Below, piece by piece: positions 43,730 through 52,063 of a DNA stretch of 64,000 bases (position 1 is the stretch's first letter; every line of letters begins with the position of its first letter). The translations under genes were made by a program, and so were the position numbers. The DNA comes from DATBFG01 sp036558645 (GTDB lineage: Bacteria > Acidobacteriota > Terriglobia > Terriglobales > Acidobacteriaceae), in NCBI GenBank assembly GCA_036558645.1, contig DATBFG010000072.1, positions 88,738 through 152,737 of the forward strand, in the 5' to 3' direction. Under the pieces are notes generated by a model. That model was given only the letters and a program-made list of their open reading frames with translations, had not been told where the DNA came from and ran no database searches.

Positions 43730-45424
43730 CTATGGTGTGAACACACGGTAGTAGCCTTGGCCGGACAGCGTGCAGCGCAGGGTTTTTCCATGCACGGTTG
43801 TATCGAAGCTTACCTGTTCCTGCGGAGGCACGTCTTCGTCGCCAGCCCAGAAGCCGCCCTGGCCATCAGGCGTCATCTTCCACTCTTCGCCATCGGGACT
43901 CACGAGCCTGAGTTCGCCCTTGCGAAGAACGATGCGAAAGTTGCTGAACCATGCCTGGTTTGAACGGTAGTGGCCCTGATAGCTCGCCCACTCAGGAGGC
44001 GTCTTGAAATCGCGTGGACCTTTGTAAGCATCGCTCGCAAACCAATGGTCGCCGTGGAAGGCCTCAACGACTTTTCCATTCTGGCGTCCAAAGCGAAGTG
44101 GGAACAGCTTGAATTCGGGATCGGGCACCAGGAATTGATCTTTTCCGTAATGCTCCAGCGAGATCGCTCGCCCATGGTAGTTCAGCAGCAGCAAGTTGCC
44201 CTGAGCCTGCATCGTTATCTTCTCGCCGGATGGCGAGGTATAGGTTCCGGCGAAGTCCGCTGCGTTCTTGATGTGCCCCGGCAACTCATCCTGGGGCGGA
44301 GCCGTCAGATCCCGCCCCTCGTACGCCGCGCGTAGTAGTTTGAAAGCGTAATCGGGAACGCCGTCCGATCCGCCGGCCCAATTTACCAAGGTGATGACGC
44401 CGTAGCCCGCGTCCATGTCGCCTTCGAGGCGAGAACTGTAACCCACCATGCCTCCGGTGTGTCCAATCATGTGGTGGCTGTCGGAAATCCACGTAGACAT
44501 TCCATACCCGTAGTAATCGTTGTCGTCGTCCGATTCCTTCACTCCCTTCTGGGTGAGCAGCTGAAAGCTTTCCTCGGACATGATGCGGCCATTCGGTCCC
44601 ATGCCTCGATTCATGAGCATCCGCAGGTAAGTCGCCATGTCGGATGCAGTAGACACGATCGCTCCATCGCCTGCGCCATATTCAAGCCACGTCGCTTCGA
44701 TGAGCGGAGCATGGCGGCGGTTGGGGCGGTCGTCGTAAAGGTTGGAGTATCCGGTAGCAAGGGTTGAGTAGGTATCGTTGGTGAAAACGGGGTCGGTCTG
44801 ATTCATGCCAAGCGGTTGGAGGATACGCTCGCGGACATTGTCGCCAGATGACTTCCCGGTGATTTCCTCGAGCGTGTAGCCCATAATCTGGAAACCAACG
44901 TTCGAGTAGAGGTAGTGCTTTCCCGGCTCGTATCCGGTCCAGCGGTCTCGCACCCCGGCGGCCTGATAAAGCGACGATGGGATGTCATCGCGGTCGCGGG
45001 GCAGGCCCGCTGTGTGAGTCATGATGTCGTGTCCGGTGATTGGCGTGTACTTGGAGTGAACAGAGAACCAAGGCAGGTATTTCGTGATCGGCTGCTTGGG
45101 ATCGAACTTGCCCTGCTCGTGCAGTTGCAGCAGTGAGATTACGGTAAACGACTTCGAGATTGACCCAATTTCAAACCTGGTTTGCGGAGTCACGGGAGTC
45201 TTCAGCTTGGTGTCGGCATATCCGAAGGCCGCGGTGTGCAGTATGCCGTTGCGATCGGTAATGGCGAGCGAGAGCCCAGGAATACCATGTGTTTCAACGG
45301 CCTTGGCAGCGTAGGCATCGAGCATCTGAAAAGCTTTCTGCAGGCGAGCGTCGAGATCAGCAGGTTTTTCTTGAGCCTGCAGAATGCTGGCAAGGAGAAG
45401 CAGGACGATGGCAAGAGGTTTCAT
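43730..45424 (-). CDS. Secreted serine hydrolase, class C beta-lactamase family
   Basis: 564 residues with a signal peptide (MKPLAIVLLLLASILQAQ). Catalytic SxxK motif in EIGSISKSFTVISLL near 89-103, YSN in HYLYSNVGFQ near 172-181, and the third motif HTGG in MIGHTGGMVGYSS near 318-330. After about residue 380 follows a second C-terminal domain (FAGTYTSPSGEKITM) common in these peptidase-like enzymes. It is more likely a peptidase or esterase than an antibiotic hydrolase. Likely co-transcribed with the amidohydrolase gene. Confidence 0.9.
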   Translation of the reverse strand: MKPLAIVLLLLASILQAQEKPADLDARLQKAFQMLDAYAAKAVETHGIPGLSLAITDRNGILHTAAFGYADTKLKTPVTPQTRFEIGSISKSFTVISLLQLHEQGKFDPKQPITKYLPWFSVHSKYTPITGHDIMTHTAGLPRDRDDIPSSLYQAAGVRDRWTGYEPGKHYLYSNVGFQIMGYTLEEITGKSSGDNVRERILQPLGMNQTDPVFTNDTYSTLATGYSNLYDDRPNRRHAPLIEATWLEYGAGDGAIVSTASDMATYLRMLMNRGMGPNGRIMSEESFQLLTQKGVKESDDDNDYYGYGMSTWISDSHHMIGHTGGMVGYSSRLEGDMDAGYGVITLVNWAGGSDGVPDYAFKLLRAAYEGRDLTAPPQDELPGHIKNAADFAGTYTSPSGEKITMQAQGNLLLLNYHGRAISLEHYGKDQFLVPDPEFKLFPLRFGRQNGKVVEAFHGDHWFASDAYKGPRDFKTPPEWASYQGHYRSNQAWFSNFRIVLRKGELRLVSPDGEEWKMTPDGQGGFWAGDEDVPPQEQVSFDTTVHGKTLRCTLSGQGYYRVFTP

Positions 45425-45721
45425 GAAGTGGCTCCCGTAGGTTCGTGATGCTTATCAAATGTTGCCCGGTTAGCTAAACAGAGCGGAGATGGAGGCGTCA
45501 ACCGCGCGGGCTCATGCTGCTAGCGCCGGGCTAATGGAGGACACGTCGACGGAAAAATCTCGCCCTAATCTCGGTGTCGCACGGCAAGCGTGATGACTCT
45601 GGGTCTTTCCCAGTTTCTGGGATATACTCATGCCGCCAAAAACGCCCCTACGTTCCTTGGCTATCGTTAACACCGTGTGGGCTCATCCGCTTTCCCGAGT
45701 TGATCACGTCAGGAGACTTCT

Positions 45722-46483
45722 ATGTCAAAGTGTCTCACTCTGCTATCCGCTGTCCTCATCACGATTACAGTTTCGTGTTTGGGCGACACCGCGTGGGCTC
45801 AGGGGCAAACCCTGGCACTCGATTTCAGTTCTGCTGTGCCTGGAACCATTCAGGACATCTCCGGCAATGGCACCGGCCTCACCGACCGCCTCCCGGGCAC
45901 TGGGTCCGGTCTTCTGACCGATGACACGAATCTTGCCCTGGATACCACCGATGGCTTGCTTACCATTCTCAGTACGAACAGCGACCTCAATGGGCAACGC
46001 GATCTGGATACCGGTGAATACCTGGGAACCAGTCTGGCGAGCCTGGGCTTTACCGGACACGGGAATTTCCGAGTGAAGGCAAGGTTCGTAAACATTCAGT
46101 ATGCGGAAGACTTCGATCAGTTCGGTTTGTATGTAGGAGCGGACAGCAGTCACGTCTTTCGCTGTGGCTGGGGACACATTTTTGGTCCGGCCACTTTGAT
46201 GACGATCAACAACGGCGGTTTCGATTCTGGAGGGGGATACGGTTCTCAGTTCGTTCCCGCGGTCGGCGATACTATCGTTCTGACTCTGTTTCGCCAAGGA
46301 GCCAACTTCGGTGTCACCATTCACAATCTGACTCATCCCGGTAGAAGCGGAGTGTTGACCATACCTCAGCCTTCGTTCTTGAACCACTACACCAATCTTT
46401 ACGTCGGCGTGTTCGCCGCAAACGCAGGAAATGGCAACGTGAAAACCATGACGGTTGATCAATACCTCGTAAAGGTGCAATAG
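45722..46483 (+). CDS. Secreted lectin/glucanase-fold-like protein
   Basis: 253 residues. A signal peptide (residues 1-26, TLLSAVLITITVSCLGDTAWA) is followed by beta-rich sequence: GLLTILSTNSDLNGQRDLDTG, GNFRVKARFVNIQYAEDFDQFGLYVGAD and YTNLYVGVFAANAGNGNVKTMTVDQYLV. These match the general pattern of concanavalin A-like lectin/glucanase (laminin-G type) domains. No catalytic residues are clear. It stands alone on the plus strand, followed by a 26-base palindrome. Confidence 0.75.
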   Translation: MSKCLTLLSAVLITITVSCLGDTAWAQGQTLALDFSSAVPGTIQDISGNGTGLTDRLPGTGSGLLTDDTNLALDTTDGLLTILSTNSDLNGQRDLDTGEYLGTSLASLGFTGHGNFRVKARFVNIQYAEDFDQFGLYVGADSSHVFRCGWGHIFGPATLMTINNGGFDSGGGYGSQFVPAVGDTIVLTLFRQGANFGVTIHNLTHPGRSGVLTIPQPSFLNHYTNLYVGVFAANAGNGNVKTMTVDQYLVKVQ

Positions 46484-46496
46484 GAACCAGCGACTG

Positions 46497-46522
46497 TCGG
46501 GCGAGGCTATAGCCTCGTCCGA
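46497..46522. repeat. 26-base palindrome downstream of the lectin-like gene
   Basis: TCGGGCGAGGCTA followed directly by TAGCCTCGTCCGA: two 13-base arms with a single G:T wobble and no spacer, starting 14 bases after the stop at 46483. There is no following T-run on either strand, so it is not a standard terminator; it may be a repetitive palindromic element. Confidence 0.7.
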
Positions 46523-46684
46523 TAAGTCGCCTGACTCACGCGCGGGGACTAGAACTAACCCGCGACGCTATGGTTCCTGATCGCGCCCGGCTCTTTATAT
46601 ACTCTGCGGACGTCGATTCGCCGGCGCCCGGGATGCGCGAGCGAGGGAAATCTCAAATAAGGCTTCTAATCAAACTGAACGAAC

Positions 46685-47785
46685 ATGCTCGGCACAAACA
46701 ACGCTCCAGTTAATACGTATAGTTTTCGCGATCTCACCGTCTGGCGCACGAGACTTCCGGACGTGAGGTTTGCAGTTCTGCCCCCTTCAAATACACGTCC
46801 GAATCCGTTGGTTGTCCAGGATCGAGTCTTCGTCTCGGTGTTCGCACCCGGTGCCATCTGCACACTGGATCGCGAACATGGCAAGCTCATCTGGCGGCGA
46901 AGGATTGGTAAGTTTGCGGGTGCCAGCGTTTACCTTCGTGGACCACGGCTTTTCGCGACGAGCTGCAATACCTTGTTTGCGATGAATTCCGAATCAGGAA
47001 AAGTCATTTGGTCATTTTGCCCATGCGGCACTGACAGGGAATCCATCTACTCGTCCCCAGCAGAGAGCCACGACCGAGTTTTCATTGGAGATAGAAGTGG
47101 TCGGCTTCACTGCCTCGATGCTGCGAATGGCAAAATTATTTGGACCCGACTGGCGAATTCAGCGCGTAATAGCAACGTCAATTCCACTCCAGTGGTGTTG
47201 GACGGGCAAGTGATCATTACAACCAATGCAAAGACGGCGATGGCATATGACATCTTTTCCGGGAAATTGGCATGGAGGCAAAAACTGGATGGTCCTTCAG
47301 GCTTTGGCCCCTTACTTCTCCAAAGCTCGGTCGTAGCTGTTGCTAATTCAGTTTACGAGCTCAATGTGAGGGGTACAGTACATCGACATCTCGAATGGCG
47401 AGGCGAGCAAGTCTACGTCGCCGAAGTGACACCCAGGAAGATTGTTGTTAGCTTTTGGCCGAAAACGGCGGAGAGATCGGACAAAACCGAGTTTCGACAA
47501 CTAACGTTTGTGGACAGGAAGTCGGGAAGCCAGAGAAGTTTGTCATTTTCGGCGTTCTGCGCGTCCTTTCGCTACGCAGCGAGCAGTGGGCTTTTGTACG
47601 CCTCACATCTGAATGGGGTTGATATCCTTCACCCTGATGAAGGCACTCTGCTTTGCAAGTTGAAGACGAAACGAGATAGCCGGGGTGGTATGGGGCTTGT
47701 CGACGTGGACAACGACAAAATTTACGTGCTTTCTGGTGATGGGTCTGTCTTCGCACTCCAGCACCCCCGTGTGGGAGCGCATTGA
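46685..47785 (+). CDS. PQQ-type beta-propeller repeat protein
   Basis: 366 residues of the PQQ/BamB-type propeller: ICTLDREHGKLIWRRRIG, LFAMNSESGKVIWSFCP, LHCLDAANGKIIWTRLAN and MAYDIFSGKLAWRQKL each resemble the A-x-D-x-x-x-G-K-x-x-W repeat. No signal peptide is evident at the chosen start, so it would be cytoplasmic, unlike most of these proteins. No enzymatic role is shown. It is convergent with rnhB, 21 bases away. Confidence 0.8.
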   Translation: MLGTNNAPVNTYSFRDLTVWRTRLPDVRFAVLPPSNTRPNPLVVQDRVFVSVFAPGAICTLDREHGKLIWRRRIGKFAGASVYLRGPRLFATSCNTLFAMNSESGKVIWSFCPCGTDRESIYSSPAESHDRVFIGDRSGRLHCLDAANGKIIWTRLANSARNSNVNSTPVVLDGQVIITTNAKTAMAYDIFSGKLAWRQKLDGPSGFGPLLLQSSVVAVANSVYELNVRGTVHRHLEWRGEQVYVAEVTPRKIVVSFWPKTAERSDKTEFRQLTFVDRKSGSQRSLSFSAFCASFRYAASSGLLYASHLNGVDILHPDEGTLLCKLKTKRDSRGGMGLVDVDNDKIYVLSGDGSVFALQHPRVGAH

Positions 47786-47806
47786 TCGCGAGCAAGCCTC
47801 CAGTTC

Positions 47807-48565
47807 TCATCGCGCCTCTTCCAGCGCCCCACCCTTCTCCTCCAGCATGAACTCCAACACTTCCTGTGGTACTGGAGCGTTCCACACTGGCGCGAACGAC
47901 TGACGATGTAGAGGCGACGGACCGTGCTCTCGCAGGGCTTTCAAGTGTCGAGGGGTGCTGTAGCCCTTATTGGAGGCTAAGCCGTACTCGGGGAAGATGG
48001 GATCCCACTCGCTGACCAAGCGGTCGCGCTCGACTTTGGCGATGATCGACGCCGCTGCGATTGAGGCTGAAAGCGCATCCCCGTGAATGATGGCGCGCTG
48101 GGCGATCTCGCAGTCGACTCTCACGGCATCGATGAGAAGCGAATCGGGCATGGGCTGGAGCTGAAGAATCGCTTCCCGCATGGCGACTCGGGAAGCCTGG
48201 TAGATGTTGATCTGATCGATGCGTGCCGCGTCTACCACCGCAAAGGCCCAGGCTATGCAGTGTTCGCGGATACGTTCCGCGAGGACTTCGCGCCGCTCAC
48301 GCAGGAGGAGCTTCGAGTCGCGCAGGCCCCGAATCCGGTAGGTGGGATCGAGAATGACCGCTGCTGCGACCACGGGGCCGAAGAGCGATCCACGGCCAAC
48401 TTCATCGACTCCGGCGACAAGCTGAGCACCCGCCTGCCAGGCCAGTTTTTCGAACTTGAGTGTGCAACGAAGCCTCTTGAGCAGGCGCAGCTTGGCGGCG
48501 GAAGGCGACAGTTTCTTTTCCAGAGCGCGTTTTGCCTTGGTGGCCACAGCGGGAGATACTCGCAT
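47807..48565 (-). CDS. rnhB: Ribonuclease HII
   Basis: 252 residues. Active-site motifs are VAGVDEVGRGSLFGPVVAAAVIL near residues 50-72, LRDSKLL near 80-86 and IHGDALSASIAAASIIAKVERD near 158-179. It removes RNA from RNA-DNA hybrids, including single ribonucleotides. An N-terminal basic stretch of about 45 residues precedes the core. Its position downstream of the rpsP-rplS operon is the usual bacterial neighbourhood, but a PilZ gene on the opposite strand intervenes. Confidence 0.94.
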   Translation of the reverse strand: MRVSPAVATKAKRALEKKLSPSAAKLRLLKRLRCTLKFEKLAWQAGAQLVAGVDEVGRGSLFGPVVAAAVILDPTYRIRGLRDSKLLLRERREVLAERIREHCIAWAFAVVDAARIDQINIYQASRVAMREAILQLQPMPDSLLIDAVRVDCEIAQRAIIHGDALSASIAAASIIAKVERDRLVSEWDPIFPEYGLASNKGYSTPRHLKALREHGPSPLHRQSFAPVWNAPVPQEVLEFMLEEKGGALEEAR

Positions 48566-48600
48566 CTTCTACGACCAGCCTGTTGATGGGCAAGTGGATA

Positions 48601-48720
48601 ACTTGGAATTTAGAAGTAAGAAGTGAGAATGCAGAGGTAAATTCGCTCCGCTCTGACCTCCTTTTCCGACTTCCTGCGTTCTGCCTTCTGCCTTCTGACT
48701 TCAGCCTGGTGACCCTCTTC
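48601..48720. repeat. Heptamer-like repeats upstream of rnhB
   Basis: The gap holds degenerate AGAAGT-type units on one side (48606-48637: GAATTTAGAAGTAAGAAGTG, then AGAATGCAGAGG) and the inverted version on the other (48652-48705, containing TTCTGCCTTCTGCCTTCTG). Reverse-complement reading of the second half gives CAGAAGG units of about 7 bases. This is the same kind of arrangement as in the isc gaps, with a different unit. Confidence 0.5.
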
Positions 48721-48844
48721 CTTCGCAACGGCTGCGAAAAAAACGGGTCCTTAGGCAATGGCTCGTAGGTAACTTTTTGTTGGGTACTCCGGTTAATTGA
48801 CCTTCAGTAATAGGGTGGTACTTTGACTAGAAGGTTATCCACAA

Positions 48845-49591
48845 GTGGCTGGCGGTCAAATCATCCTTCCGAATTCGAGCCCTGAACGCGAGAATAAGCG
48901 CGTACATGTGGCTCTGCCCATCCGGCTAACCTACTGGGACAGCAAGCACAAGCCAGTGCTGGAGTTGGGGTGTACCTACGACATTTCCGCGCGCGGTGCG
49001 CGCGTGACCGGCAGCCGAGGCGTCCGGCATGTTGGCGACATTATCGCCATCGAGCGCGGGCGGAACAAGGTATTTTGCCGCGTGGTCTGGGTCGGCGAGC
49101 CGAACTCCGAGTTTCATGGACAGATGGGACTGGAGTCGGTAGAGACGGAACGCACTATGTGGGACGCGGAGCTCCGCGACATGGAGGAGCTCTACGATCC
49201 GCTCAAAGTTGAAGTCGGGATCTTCCGCAATGGGCCAATTGGCGCCAGAAACCGCCGCCGTCTGCAGCGCTTTACGGTTGATGGAACTGCAGAATTGATG
49301 AGAAACGGACTAGCCGCACCGTCGCAAGCGGGTGTCCGTGACATTTCAGAGCTCGGTTGCTTGATCGCAACGCCGCAGATCTTATTGCCAGGAGTGGACG
49401 TCAAACTGGCGATTAGTGTGTCGAGTTACGACCTGAGCCTGAAGGGGAAGGTCAGGCACGCGGAAGACCTGCGCACCGGCATCGAATTTCGAGAGATCCG
49501 CAAAGGCGACCGCCAGACTCTCAATTACCTGCTGCGAAAGCTAGCCGAAAATCAGCTAGAACAATCGTTCGAGCTCGAACCGCAAGAGTAG
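48845..49591 (+). CDS. Double PilZ domain protein
   Basis: 248 residues. Two PilZ-like halves: residues 15-110, with RVHVALPIRLTYWD and DISARGARVTG, and residues 135-235, with RRRLQRFTVDGTAEL and DISELGCLIATP. The first RxxxR is weak (ENKRVHVA), so binding of cyclic di-GMP is more likely by the second, or not at all. The start codon is GTG at 48845 with AAGG 10 bases upstream. It lies on the opposite strand between rplS and rnhB, an unusual insertion point. Confidence 0.78.
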   Translation: MAGGQIILPNSSPERENKRVHVALPIRLTYWDSKHKPVLELGCTYDISARGARVTGSRGVRHVGDIIAIERGRNKVFCRVVWVGEPNSEFHGQMGLESVETERTMWDAELRDMEELYDPLKVEVGIFRNGPIGARNRRRLQRFTVDGTAELMRNGLAAPSQAGVRDISELGCLIATPQILLPGVDVKLAISVSSYDLSLKGKVRHAEDLRTGIEFREIRKGDRQTLNYLLRKLAENQLEQSFELEPQE

Positions 49592-49615
49592 TGGCGTCCG
49601 AGCCCGTTTCCTGGC

Positions 49616-49987
49616 TTATTTCGCTGCAGTTTCCACGTGCTCCCGCTCCACATCGCGTAGACGAGCAGCCTTGCCGCGCAGGGCGCGCAAGTAGTACAGC
49701 TTGGCGCGACGCACTTTCGCGGAGCGCAGAAGCTCTACCTTGTCGATTACCTTGGAATTCTCGGGAAAGATGCGCTCTACCCCATGGCCAAAGCTCATCT
49801 TGCGGACAGTGAAGCTAGCCTGAGGTCCACGGTCGCGCGAAATGACGACGCCCTCAAATGCTTGCGAGCGCTCCTTGTCGCCTTCTTTAATGCGCACATG
49901 CACACGCACAGTGTCTCCAGGAACAAAAGCGGGAATATCTGTGCGCTTGGTTTTCGCCAACAGTTTTTCAATGATGAGGTTCGACAT
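49616..49987 (-). CDS. rplS: Ribosomal protein bL19
   Basis: 123 residues, full length. PAFVPGDTVRVHVRIKEGDKERSQ, FEGVVISRDRGPQASFTVRKMSFGHGVERIFP and SAKVRRAKLYYLRALRGKAARL are diagnostic. It sits at the 30S/50S interface. It is the last gene of the rpsP-khpA-rimM-trmD-rplS operon, 21 bases after trmD. Confidence 0.96.
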   Translation of the reverse strand: MSNLIIEKLLAKTKRTDIPAFVPGDTVRVHVRIKEGDKERSQAFEGVVISRDRGPQASFTVRKMSFGHGVERIFPENSKVIDKVELLRSAKVRRAKLYYLRALRGKAARLRDVEREHVETAAK

Positions 49988-50008
49988 GAGCGTATCCCTT
50001 CTGAATCC

Positions 50009-50809
50009 TTAATTCTCGTTGCCCGCAATGCGGGCCAGTAGTTTCTTGTCTTCCTCGCTGAGCGGTGCTTCGTTCAGCAGGTCAGGACGGTTGCGCAGCG
50101 TCTTCTCGAGCGCCTTTCGCCGCCGCCACTTGCGTATTTCTTCGTGATTGCCGTTTACCAACACTTCCGGCACGATCATGCCACGAAACTCTGCCGGCCG
50201 AGTGTAATGCGGATAATCCAGCAATCCGCCTGAGCCGCAGGTCGAGTCCGGTCCGCCGTTCTGCCCGGGCGCGTGCGCCGTGAACGACTCCTGGCGCGAC
50301 GAGGCCTCGTTACCCAAGGCTCCCGGGATCAGCCGTATAACCGTATCCACGATGACGGCCGCACCAAGCTCTCCGCCACTCAAGACATAGTCGCCGATCG
50401 AAAACTCGCGATCTGCCAGGTGCTCGCCGACGCGTTCGTCCACGCCTTCGTAGCGTCCGCAGATGAGAACGATTCGCTCGAGGTTGGCGAGTTCCGCAGC
50501 AACAGACTGATCAAACCGCTGGCCCTGCGCGGAAAGCAAAATCACACTTTCTCTTGCTGCCGCACGCTGAGCGCGGGGCGCAATCAGCATCTCTTCAAGA
50601 CATTCAAAGATCGGTTCCGGCTTAAGGACCATGCCCTCGCCGCCGCCAAATGGGCGGTCATCCACGGTACGGTGACGATCATGCGCAAACGCCCGCAGAT
50701 CGTGGATGTCTACCTTTACCAGTCCGGCTTCTCGAGCCCGGCGCACGATGCCAAAATCCAGCGGCCCGCGAAAAAAATCAGGAAAGATCGTGATGATGTC
50801 GATCTTCAT
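50009..50809 (-). CDS. trmD: tRNA (guanine-N1)-methyltransferase TrmD
   Basis: 266 residues. KIDIITIFPDFFRGPLDFGIVRRA at the N-terminus, the trefoil-knot motif VLICGRYEGVDERVGEHL near 130-147, and SIGDYVLSGGELGAAVIVDTVIRLIPGALGNEAS near 151-184 define TrmD. It methylates G37 of tRNAs reading CNN-type codons and so prevents frameshifts. It lies 38 bases after rimM. Confidence 0.95.
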   Translation of the reverse strand: MKIDIITIFPDFFRGPLDFGIVRRAREAGLVKVDIHDLRAFAHDRHRTVDDRPFGGGEGMVLKPEPIFECLEEMLIAPRAQRAAARESVILLSAQGQRFDQSVAAELANLERIVLICGRYEGVDERVGEHLADREFSIGDYVLSGGELGAAVIVDTVIRLIPGALGNEASSRQESFTAHAPGQNGGPDSTCGSGGLLDYPHYTRPAEFRGMIVPEVLVNGNHEEIRKWRRRKALEKTLRNRPDLLNEAPLSEEDKKLLARIAGNEN

Positions 50810-50847
50810 GGGCCTTGGATTCTTGTCGCCGAGGGCAGCCGAGAGTA

Positions 50848-51414
50848 CTAACCTTTCTTCTCTCTTGCCTGCGACAGTTTTTCTTCTGTCGTCAACGGCG
50901 CGTCCAATTCGAGCATGCCATCGGGAAGCTTCATCACAATCCGCTTCGCCTCCAGGTCGACGCTCTTGAGGAACTCCTCGGCAAAGGGAATCTCAAATTC
51001 CTTGCCGCGCTTTACCACTAATAGCGGCGCTTCTCCCGCGCCGAACCGCACATCAATTAACTTGCCTACCTCGCGGTCAGCGTCAAATACCACACATCCG
51101 ACGAGGTCGCTGATGTAGCTCCAACCGTTTTCCAGTGGAGCGCGCTCACTACTTGGAACTTGAAGTTCGCAAGCGACTAGCGACTCAGCATCGTTCATCG
51201 AATCGATGCCTTCCAACTTCAGAATCAGCAGACCTTTGTGCGGCCACAGTTCTTCAATCTTCAGCTCGCGACGCGCGCCGTTTTCTCCCAGCGCGAAAAC
51301 CCGCATGCCCGCTACAAATCTGTCCGGGACGTCACTATGAACTTCGGCGCCCACCTCGCCGTGGCGCCCTTGAGTCTTGACTATGCGAGCGAGACTGATG
51401 AACTCGTCGGCGAT
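50848..51414 (-). CDS. rimM: 16S rRNA processing protein RimM, probable AUC start
   Basis: 188 residues if started at the ATC at 51414. That codon follows the khpA stop by 15 bases and has AGGGAG about 7 bases upstream. From this start the N-terminus reads IADEFISLARIVKTQGRHGE and then VGAEVHSD, which aligns with the conserved RimM beginning (B. subtilis FNVGKIVNTHGIKGEV). The first ATG/GTG/TTG in frame is GTG at 51354, which would remove 20 conserved residues. No such codon lies between the upstream stop and the ATC. RimM helps 30S maturation. The PRC-like C-terminal half (YISDLVGCVVFDADREVGKL) is present. Confidence 0.85.
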   Translation of the reverse strand: MADEFISLARIVKTQGRHGEVGAEVHSDVPDRFVAGMRVFALGENGARRELKIEELWPHKGLLILKLEGIDSMNDAESLVACELQVPSSERAPLENGWSYISDLVGCVVFDADREVGKLIDVRFGAGEAPLLVVKRGKEFEIPFAEEFLKSVDLEAKRIVMKLPDGMLELDAPLTTEEKLSQAREKKG

Positions 51415-51429
51415 CTCCCGACTCCCTGA

Positions 51430-51681
51430 TTATTCGACGATCTCCAGGCTGAACCGCTTGTTCAGCCGTACACCGGCCGCACTTACCAGAGCGCGCATGG
51501 CGCGGGCGGTACGTCCCTGCTTACCAATCACGCGTCCCAAATCAGTCGGCGCAACCCGCAACTCGAGCACTGACGAGCCGCCATTGTCCGACTGGCTCAC
51601 AGATACTTCGTCAGGATGATCGACCAGCGACTTGGCGATCTGTTCGAGTAATGCCTGCATATTTCCCGTGGGTTCGCTCAC
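51430..51681 (-). CDS. khpA: KhpA-type KH domain RNA-binding protein
   Basis: 83 residues. One KH domain with the GRVIGKQGRTARAMRALVSAAG motif near residues 48-69 (GxxG in GKQG) and the upstream strand SSVLELRVAPTDL. It binds RNA and acts with KhpB in some bacteria. GTG start at 51681 has GGAG 6 bases before; an internal ATG is also possible. It is in the conserved place between rpsP and rimM. Confidence 0.92.
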   Translation of the reverse strand: MSEPTGNMQALLEQIAKSLVDHPDEVSVSQSDNGGSSVLELRVAPTDLGRVIGKQGRTARAMRALVSAAGVRLNKRFSLEIVE

Positions 51682-51735
51682 CCGTGGCTCCTCGTCAAGG
51701 GGATGATGAGAATAGCGATGAAACGAAAGCCGGAA

Positions 51736-51993
51736 TCAGGCGACGGGAGCAGCAGCTGGCTGAGCCGCGGCCGGCTTCGAAAAAATCTTGCTGACCCGGT
51801 CTGACATTTTGGCGCCCTTAGAGACCCAGTAATCAATGCGATCACGCTTCAGGTCAATGCTGGCCGGCGTAGTTCGGGGATTGTAGGTCCCGAGCACTTC
51901 CACCGACAGACCATTGCGGGCCCGCTCCTTCTCAATCACCACTACACGGTAATACGGCTGTTTGCGCGCACCTACGCGCGCCAGGCGAATCAT
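51736..51993 (-). CDS. rpsP: Ribosomal protein bS16
   Basis: 85 residues. MIRLARVGARKQPYYRVVVIEKERAR, LGTYNPRTTPASIDLKRDRIDYW and KGAKMSDRVSKIF define bS16; a short Ala/Pro tail follows. Head gene of the conserved operon with khpA, rimM, trmD and rplS. ATG at 51993 is used; GTG at 51999 with GGAAG 9 bases upstream is an alternative start and may in fact be used. Confidence 0.95.
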   Translation of the reverse strand: MIRLARVGARKQPYYRVVVIEKERARNGLSVEVLGTYNPRTTPASIDLKRDRIDYWVSKGAKMSDRVSKIFSKPAAAQPAAAPVA

Positions 51994-52063
51994 CAACACA
52001 GAGCTTTGCTTCCTTTCCTATTTGTATCCGGAGGGACTGGACAAACCATTATTTTTGCAGAAT

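Noticed and set aside
51352..51354. GTG at 51354 as the rimM start
   Set aside because: It would discard about 20 residues that align with the conserved RimM N-terminus and it lacks a well-placed Shine-Dalgarno; ATC 51414 fits better.
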